Positions 6,110 through 10,528 of a stretch of 10,528 nucleotides of DNA are shown in pieces. The notes under the pieces are model-generated. The model was not told the DNA's origin. It made no database searches and was given only the letters and a program-made list of their open reading frames with translations. The stretch covers positions 1-10,528 of the forward strand of contig DAOTXK010000168.1 of assembly GCA_034435395.1 (NCBI GenBank), written 5' to 3'. Position 1 is the first letter of the stretch. Each line of letters begins with the position of its first letter. Position numbers and translations under genes: made by a program. The DNA comes from DAOTXK01 sp034435395 (GTDB taxonomy: Bacteria > Chloroflexota > Anaerolineae > Aggregatilineales > Ch27).

Positions 6110-7806
6110 GGCTGATACTCCAGTACGATCACGGCCCAATAATCGAGGCGGGGAAGCGTAAAAGCAACGTAAGGGCCGGTATTATCGGAACCAGTGGTCA
6201 ATACGATTGGCAGTGCCTCCAGGCTGCCGCCATCCGGTGACGCCACCCAGGCCTGCGCCACCGGGCGGTCGGTGTGAAGTACAATGGGCAGCTCGATCAG
6301 GGGATCAGGACCTTTAGAGAGTGCTGTGTCCCATTTGCCACTGTCAATACCCATCAGGTTAACCAGGTTGAAGGTCTCAAAGTTTTGTCCCTGGCGCACA
6401 ATCACAGCAACCCTGTCCTTGGAGCGCAGTTTTTGCGTTTCTATTCCGGCGATGGTCAGCGCCCCAGCACGGCCAGGGGTAGCATCGGTCGTGTCTAATG
6501 AGAGGACTTCTTCGTAGCGGACCAGAAAATCATAATAGCGCCGTATGATCGTCTGGCCCGCTTCGTCCAGCAGGCCGAAATTCGGAAAGTAGGGATCGGC
6601 CAGCATCGCGCCCGGTTCGCCCAGTTCCAGGTGGTAGCCGCCGCTGGCGAAAATGATGGCGTCCGCCAGCCGCACATTGTGCATGCGATCAGGATGAATG
6701 TAGGCGGCAATAATAACGGGCTTCCCGCCCCCCCGCTTTTCCGCCTCTGCAACCAGACGGTGCAGGTCCATGAAGTCGCTATACGGCTCCCAGACTTCGA
6801 TATACACAGCGTCCTGCTCGGCTGGTGCGACAGTCTCGACCGGCCAGTTTCCCACTGCGTTGAAGATCACTGCTCCCCCTTCACCGCGCCGTGTGCGGAC
6901 AACCCCGGCGGTCTGGTTGATAAAAGCCGGGATCGCGTCGGCCAGTTCGACTCTTTTGCCCGACGCATTGAACCCCACTTTGGGCGCGCCGTATTGATCC
7001 AGGTGAATACCGTCGAAATCCAGCCTGTCCAGCACGCGCGCGAATTCGCCCATCAGATGTTCTGTCCAGGGAGAGCCAGGGCTGGGGTCCATGATGATCA
7101 GGAAATTGTCGCCAAACTCGTACGGTTGATCGGGGCGCTGGAAGAGAGCCCAATCGGGGTGCGCGTGGTAGAACGCCACCGACGCGCCGTAAATTGCGGT
7201 ATACGGCATGGCCGCGATGTTATGAGCGTGCGCGGCTTCGATCAGGCGTGTCACGGTGCGCAGCGACATGCGGCGACCCAACAGATCGCTGTAGACTTCG
7301 CCGGGTGGCAGCAGGCTTTCATGCCGGTATTGCCAGTCATAGAACTGGAGGCCGTTGATGTGATAGAGCGCGGCCCAGTCCATCGCGGCCTTGAAGTTAT
7401 CGCGGTCTGGCTCAAACTGGCTCAGAAAACCATAGCGCGGGGCCTGCTTCCAGCTTTCCAGCACATCGAAAGCGGTTGAGTCCGCTGCCAGCACGTTTCC
7501 CCTCTCATCGAGCAGCCGCACTGCCAGCCCATACCCACGTGGGGCCACCGTTGGAGGAGTCCAGACCAGAGTCGCCGTGCCTTGAGTGAGCGCCGGGGTG
7601 AGGGTCTCAACAGTCTCGGACAGATGCGTGATAGTCACCTCGACGCGCGCTCCTCCTGTCGCCGTAATCGAGAAAGCCGCCGGTTCTCCGGGGTGGTAAA
7701 ACGCCCTCTCAGGGGCCACATGAACTGCTACATCCGCTTGCATGAACGCGAGACCTCCAGAAAGCAGCCATACCGAAAGCAACATCAGCGGCACGCCCCG
7801 TTTCAT
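6106..7806 (-). CDS. Glycoside hydrolase family 66 enzyme (dextranase / cycloisomaltooligosaccharide glucanotransferase family), exported
   Basis: The product has 566 residues. The ATG at 7806 overlaps the permease stop as ATGA; an upstream in-frame start at 7917 would lie inside the permease gene and would bury the signal peptide. An N-terminal hydrophobic signal (1-24) is followed by an Ig-like domain (about 25-118). A (beta/alpha)8 barrel begins at PRYGFLSQF (123-131) and includes QFYDWQYRH (154-162), MPYTAIYGA (200-208), FDGIHLDQYG (264-273) with the predicted nucleophile Asp270, YIEVW with the predicted acid/base Glu337, and HLELGE (392-397). A beta-rich C-terminal domain follows. GH66 members are retaining enzymes that cut alpha-1,6-glucan internally or cyclise it. 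The CBM35 insert of cyclising members seems absent, since the barrel runs without a large gap from YIEVW to HLELGE, which favours hydrolysis. The enzyme is expected outside the membrane, feeding the importer encoded just upstream. Confidence 0.88.
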   Translation of the reverse strand: MKRGVPLMLLSVWLLSGGLAFMQADVAVHVAPERAFYHPGEPAAFSITATGGARVEVTITHLSETVETLTPALTQGTATLVWTPPTVAPRGYGLAVRLLDERGNVLAADSTAFDVLESWKQAPRYGFLSQFEPDRDNFKAAMDWAALYHINGLQFYDWQYRHESLLPPGEVYSDLLGRRMSLRTVTRLIEAAHAHNIAAMPYTAIYGASVAFYHAHPDWALFQRPDQPYEFGDNFLIIMDPSPGSPWTEHLMGEFARVLDRLDFDGIHLDQYGAPKVGFNASGKRVELADAIPAFINQTAGVVRTRRGEGGAVIFNAVGNWPVETVAPAEQDAVYIEVWEPYSDFMDLHRLVAEAEKRGGGKPVIIAAYIHPDRMHNVRLADAIIFASGGYHLELGEPGAMLADPYFPNFGLLDEAGQTIIRRYYDFLVRYEEVLSLDTTDATPGRAGALTIAGIETQKLRSKDRVAVIVRQGQNFETFNLVNLMGIDSGKWDTALSKGPDPLIELPIVLHTDRPVAQAWVASPDGGSLEALPIVLTTGSDNTGPYVAFTLPRLDYWAVIVLEYQP

Positions 7807-8669
7807 CCTTTGAGCGCCCCCGTTGTGATGCCCTGCACGAAGTAGCGCTGGAAGAACACGAAAATGACGATAGTCGGGATCACCGCCGTGAGCGAAGCGG
7901 CGAAAATCAGACCCCAATCGGAGGCATGAACGCCCCGGAAATTGGCAATAGCGACGGGGAGCGTGCGTTTTTGCACATCGGTGAGCACGGTCAGCGCCCA
8001 GATGTATTCGTCCCAGGCTCCCAGGAAGCTGAACACCGCCACCGTGCTCAGGGCCGGTTTGGCGAGCGGGGCCATGATCCGCGTGAAGATGATGAAATGG
8101 TTGGCCCCGTCAATCAACGCCGACTCTTCCAGTTCGCGGGGGAGGCCTTCGAAGAATCCGCGCAGCAGGAACATGTTGAACGCCATCGCCCCGGCAGTAT
8201 AGACCAGCACCAGCCCGTTCAGGCTGTTAAGCAGGTCCAGGCGCTTGGCGACCAGGAACTGGGGGATGATGAGCATCATGGTGGGGACCATCATCATCGC
8301 CAGTATGGTGTAGAAAAGGATGTTCTTGCCGGGGAAGTCGAAACGCGCGAACGAATAGGCCATCATCGCCGTCAGTGTCGTCACCAGCGCCGAGGTTGCC
8401 ACCGCAACGTGCACACTGTTGAACAGCGCGGTCGGGAAATTGCGGCTGCTGAACGCGGTTTTGAAGTTTTCCAGCGTCGGATCGCGCGGGATAAACTGCG
8501 GCGGGAACTCTGGGATGTAGGCATGCGCCTTAAACGCGGTGGACGCCATGTAGAGCATGGGAGCGATGGCTATGGCCACGCCCGCGCAGAGAATGATGAA
8601 GATCGTGATCTGGAAGCGGCGCTGCGCGCGACTGCGCACGGAGTGAATAGAAAGTGCCGTCTCTTTCAT
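7803..8669 (-). CDS. ABC sugar importer permease, MalG type
   Basis: The product has 288 residues and begins at the ATG at 8669, 16 bases after the stop of the MalF-type gene. A longer frame to 8777 would overlap that gene by about 90 bases and adds a non-permease-like N-terminus. Hydrophobic segments match a six-helix MetI-like (BPD_transp_1) permease. The EAA loop, which docks the ATPase, is clear: EESALIDGAN with the Gly at 188 and the closing Pro at 201. The C-terminus (GITTGALKG) is typical of MalG relatives (carbohydrate uptake transporter-1 family). It forms the membrane channel with the MalF-type partner; substrate choice comes from the binding protein. The RBS is weak (AAGAGA), so translation may be partly coupled to the upstream gene. 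Its TGA overlaps the GH66 start. Confidence 0.93.
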   Translation of the reverse strand: MKETALSIHSVRSRAQRRFQITIFIILCAGVAIAIAPMLYMASTAFKAHAYIPEFPPQFIPRDPTLENFKTAFSSRNFPTALFNSVHVAVATSALVTTLTAMMAYSFARFDFPGKNILFYTILAMMMVPTMMLIIPQFLVAKRLDLLNSLNGLVLVYTAGAMAFNMFLLRGFFEGLPRELEESALIDGANHFIIFTRIMAPLAKPALSTVAVFSFLGAWDEYIWALTVLTDVQKRTLPVAIANFRGVHASDWGLIFAASLTAVIPTIVIFVFFQRYFVQGITTGALKG

Positions 8670-8685
8670 GGGTCTATCTCTTGGC

Positions 8686-9579
8686 CTAATCCTCAGCAGG
8701 TCGGCTGAACAGGCGCATTTGCATGAAGCTGACAAAAACCACAATGGCCGCCAGAATATAGCTGAGCGACGCGCCATAGCCGAACCGCAGCCTGTTAAAT
8801 GCCCGATCGTACATGTAGCTCAACACGACTTCTGTGCGGTGCAGCGGGCCGCCGCCGGTGATCAGATAAACCGAAATAAAGACCTGGAAGCCGCCGATGA
8901 TCAACGCCACCAGAATGAACAGCGTCGTGCGACGGATCAGCGGGAGGGTGACATGCCTGAACTGCCGCCACTCGCCTGCCCCGTCAATCGCCGCCACCTC
9001 ATAAAGCTCAACCGGGACACCCTGCAACGCCGCCAGGAAGATGACCATCGTCCAGCCCATGCCCTTCCAGATGCCCAGCGTGTAGATAATGATCCAGGCG
9101 GTTTTGGTTTCGCTCATCCACTGCACCGGCTTGTCCAGTATCCCCAGGACTGATACCAGAAGATAGTTGACCAGGCCGCCAGGGTTCGAGCTGAAGAGAA
9201 ATTGGAACAGGAAGCTGACGACCACCCAGGAGGTGATGACCGGCAGATAATAGATGGCGCGGAAAAGTCGCTTGCCGATGAACACCCGATGCACCAGCAC
9301 CGCCAGCGCCAGACCAATGATCATCTGCCCGGCGACAGTCACGACGGTATAGCGCACTGTGTTCTTCAGAGCGATCCAGAAGTATTTGTCGTGCAGCACA
9401 TCGCGGTAGTTGTCCAGGCCCACATACTGGCTTGTCTGTCCCGGCATGATCTGCCAGTCGAAGAAGCTGATATAGAACTCGTAGCCCAGCGGATAGATCA
9501 TCCACAGCACGTACAGCGCCAGGCCCGGCAGCAGGAACAGGTATGGCACATACCAGCGGTGATGAAGTCTAGAGCGCAT
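8686..9579 (-). CDS. ABC sugar importer permease, MalF/UgpA type
   Basis: The product has 297 residues with about six membrane helices, beginning after the short cytoplasmic MRSRLHHRWY. The EAA loop is YEVAAIDGAGEWRQF to LP (Glu194, Gly200, Pro213), followed by the family-typical TGGGP (241-245). Length and start fit short MalF/UgpA permeases without the large periplasmic insert of E. coli MalF. GAGG 7 bases before the ATG at 9579 supports the start. It pairs with the MalG-type permease encoded 16 bases downstream to form the translocation pore. Upstream, 134 bases with a strong hairpin separate it from the binding-protein gene, suggesting a lower expression level than the binding protein. 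Confidence 0.93.
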   Translation of the reverse strand: MRSRLHHRWYVPYLFLLPGLALYVLWMIYPLGYEFYISFFDWQIMPGQTSQYVGLDNYRDVLHDKYFWIALKNTVRYTVVTVAGQMIIGLALAVLVHRVFIGKRLFRAIYYLPVITSWVVVSFLFQFLFSSNPGGLVNYLLVSVLGILDKPVQWMSETKTAWIIIYTLGIWKGMGWTMVIFLAALQGVPVELYEVAAIDGAGEWRQFRHVTLPLIRRTTLFILVALIIGGFQVFISVYLITGGGPLHRTEVVLSYMYDRAFNRLRFGYGASLSYILAAIVVFVSFMQMRLFSRPAED

Positions 9580-9669
9580 CGGTCCGCCTCAAAAATTTTG
9601 CATACCACGAGATCAGGCTTTCGACAATATCTGCCTGTGTGTTCAATTTACCCCCAGAGCCGGTAGGAG

Positions 9670-9696
9670 GGGGAGAGGCTGGCAAAGCCTCTCCCC
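9670..9696 (-). other. Intercistronic 11-bp hairpin between binding-protein and permease genes
   Basis: In the transcript, GGGGAGAGGCT (9696-9686) pairs perfectly with AGCCTCTCCCC (9680-9670) around a 5-base loop. It starts 17 bases after the binding-protein stop. No U-run follows (CTCCTACC), so it is probably not a simple terminator. Hairpins in this position commonly protect the upstream binding-protein message from 3' exonucleases or partly attenuate readthrough into the permeases. A competing CCCCC/GGGGG pairing (9651-9655 with 9669-9673) is possible. Confidence 0.6.
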
Positions 9697-9713
9697 GTGT
9701 GCCAAAGAGTGAG

Positions 9714-10528
9714 TTATTCTTCGGCGAGCAGAGCGTCAATCTCCTCGGCGGCCGCGTCCAGCGCCTCCTGCGGCGAGGCCTCACCGCGCAGAATAAGCTG
9801 TCCGGCATCGGTCAGAATCGATTCCATCTCCGTCCAGGCCGGATGGGGAGTGCGCGCTTTGGCCGTTTCGAGCTGCTTCAAGAAGAGGGGATAATAAGGG
9901 TGATTCTTGAAGTAGTCGTTTTCCACCAGCGCAGAGATCACCGTCAACTGGCCGGTCTCGGCCATCTTCAACTGGTATTCATCCGACTGCGTGAAGCGAA
10001 GGAACTCCAGCGCTTCTTCGGGGTGCTTCGAAGCGGAGAACAGGACGACGTTCTCGCCGCCGACCACCGAGATCGAGCCGCCCTCACCGGCGGGCATCAG
10101 CGTGGCATGAATCTGGAAGTCGGGATACTGCGCGGCAGCCATAGGATACCACCAGGGACCTTCAAGCACCGAGGCAAACACGTCTGTGAAGAAACCCTCC
10201 GTGCCCAGGCCGCCACCCAGGAAGGACGGCGAGAAGCACCCGCTTTGAACCATATCGGCCAGGAACTGGTAAGCGGCGACTGTCTTTTCGCCATTCAGGT
10301 AGCCGGAGGCCTTGGTGATTTCGGGATCGGTGATGTCGCCGCCAAAGCTCCAGATCCAGGGCAGCACGGCCCAGCCGTAAGTGCCGCCGTCGCTGAAGAC
10401 GTATTTATCGTCGCCGAGCGCTTTGATCGGCTCACACTGCGCCTTCAGGTCATCAATGGTCTTGGGTGGTTCTTTGATACCGGCGGCCTCGTAGAGCGTC
10501 GTGTTGTACAGGAACACGCGTGTGTTGG
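9714..10528 (-). CDS. ABC sugar substrate-binding protein, family 1 (N-terminus outside window)
   Basis: About 271 C-terminal residues are present; the frame is open to the right edge, so the signal peptide and first lobe segment are missing. A GTG at 10517 is internal. Features of extracellular solute-binding family 1 include the lobe-crossing segment FLYNTTLYEAAGIKEPPKTIDDL in outline, the aromatic-rich YGWAVLPWIWSFGGD, GEKTVAAYQFLADMV, LEGPWWYPMAAA, and GGENVVLFSASKHPEEALEFLRF near the C-terminus. The family captures oligosaccharides outside the membrane and delivers them to MalF/MalG-type permeases. Many Trp and Tyr residues (PWIWSF, GPWWYP) could stack on sugar rings. Its position first in an operon with GH66 and GH15 suggests isomalto-oligosaccharides as ligand, which is inferred and not shown by residues. 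It ends in an acidic helix and TAA. Confidence 0.9.
   Translation of the reverse strand, partial: NTRVFLYNTTLYEAAGIKEPPKTIDDLKAQCEPIKALGDDKYVFSDGGTYGWAVLPWIWSFGGDITDPEITKASGYLNGEKTVAAYQFLADMVQSGCFSPSFLGGGLGTEGFFTDVFASVLEGPWWYPMAAAQYPDFQIHATLMPAGEGGSISVVGGENVVLFSASKHPEEALEFLRFTQSDEYQLKMAETGQLTVISALVENDYFKNHPYYPLFLKQLETAKARTPHPAWTEMESILTDAGQLILRGEASPQEALDAAAEEIDALLAEE

Noticed and set aside
6631..7479. 282-codon plus-strand frame
   Set aside because: It lies entirely antisense to GH66, whose catalytic motifs are clear; no independent protein features are present.
7807..7917. N-terminal extension of GH66 to a start at 7917
   Set aside because: It lies inside the permease gene, and the ATG at 7806 with the ATGA overlap gives a proper signal peptide at the N-terminus.
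7926..8708. 260-codon plus-strand frame rich in His, Arg and Glu
   Set aside because: It is antisense to the MalG-type permease; the composition is a typical shadow of a hydrophobic protein.
8670..8777. N-terminal extension of the MalG-type permease to 8777
   Set aside because: It would overlap the MalF-type gene by about 90 bases; the ATG at 8669 gives the usual family length.
9670..9696. Intrinsic terminator after the binding-protein gene
   Set aside because: The stem is strong, but no U-run follows it in the transcript and the operon continues 90 bases later; kept as an intercistronic hairpin.

Overview
This 10.5 kb window looks like chromosomal DNA of a Chloroflexota bacterium, most likely Anaerolineae. 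That assignment rests on GC-rich, tightly packed genes, on a secreted protein with bacterial SH3 repeats and an N-terminal Cys-containing module of a kind I associate with Anaerolineae, on a lipoprotein with a very long Thr/Pro stalk, and on an SGNH hydrolase with a GDC instead of a GDS motif. It is inferred from protein style and not from a marker gene. I see no tRNA, rRNA, CRISPR, insertion sequence or phage gene, and no gene-free stretch longer than 300 bases.

Left part (1-3041): the 3' part of an SGNH/GDSL-type hydrolase gene (+, cut by the window edge) converges on a small lipoprotein gene (-, 726-1115). Back to back with the latter is a 579-residue secreted SH3-repeat protein (+, 1243-2982), which ends in a good intrinsic terminator (3008-3041).

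Middle (3045-4856, -): a lipoprotein with a lipidated Cys, a roughly 210-residue Thr/Pro/Ser stalk and a C-terminal beta-propeller-like domain. It is preceded by a TACAAT box so close to the ATG that its mRNA may be leaderless.

Right part (4955-10528, all -): a compact carbohydrate operon read right to left. The order is ABC substrate-binding protein (its N-terminus lies beyond the window), MalF-type permease, MalG-type permease, GH66 enzyme (dextranase or cycloisomaltooligosaccharide glucanotransferase family) and GH15 enzyme (glucoamylase/isomaltose glucohydrolase superfamily). The last three genes are joined by 4-base ATGA and GTGA stop/start overlaps. A strong 11-bp hairpin without a U-tract lies between the binding-protein and first permease genes. 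The likely pathway is extracellular cleavage of an alpha-1,6-glucan by GH66, uptake of the isomalto-oligosaccharides by the ABC importer, and glucose release in the cytoplasm by the signal-peptide-free GH15. No ATPase gene is present, so a shared MsmK/UgpC-type ATPase encoded elsewhere is expected.

The most interesting points are the predicted alpha-1,6-glucan operon with a catalytic-domain-only GH15, the Cys-for-Ser change in the SGNH hydrolase, and the RNA and start-site architecture of the operon. I found no clear evidence of a wholly new defence or mobile system.
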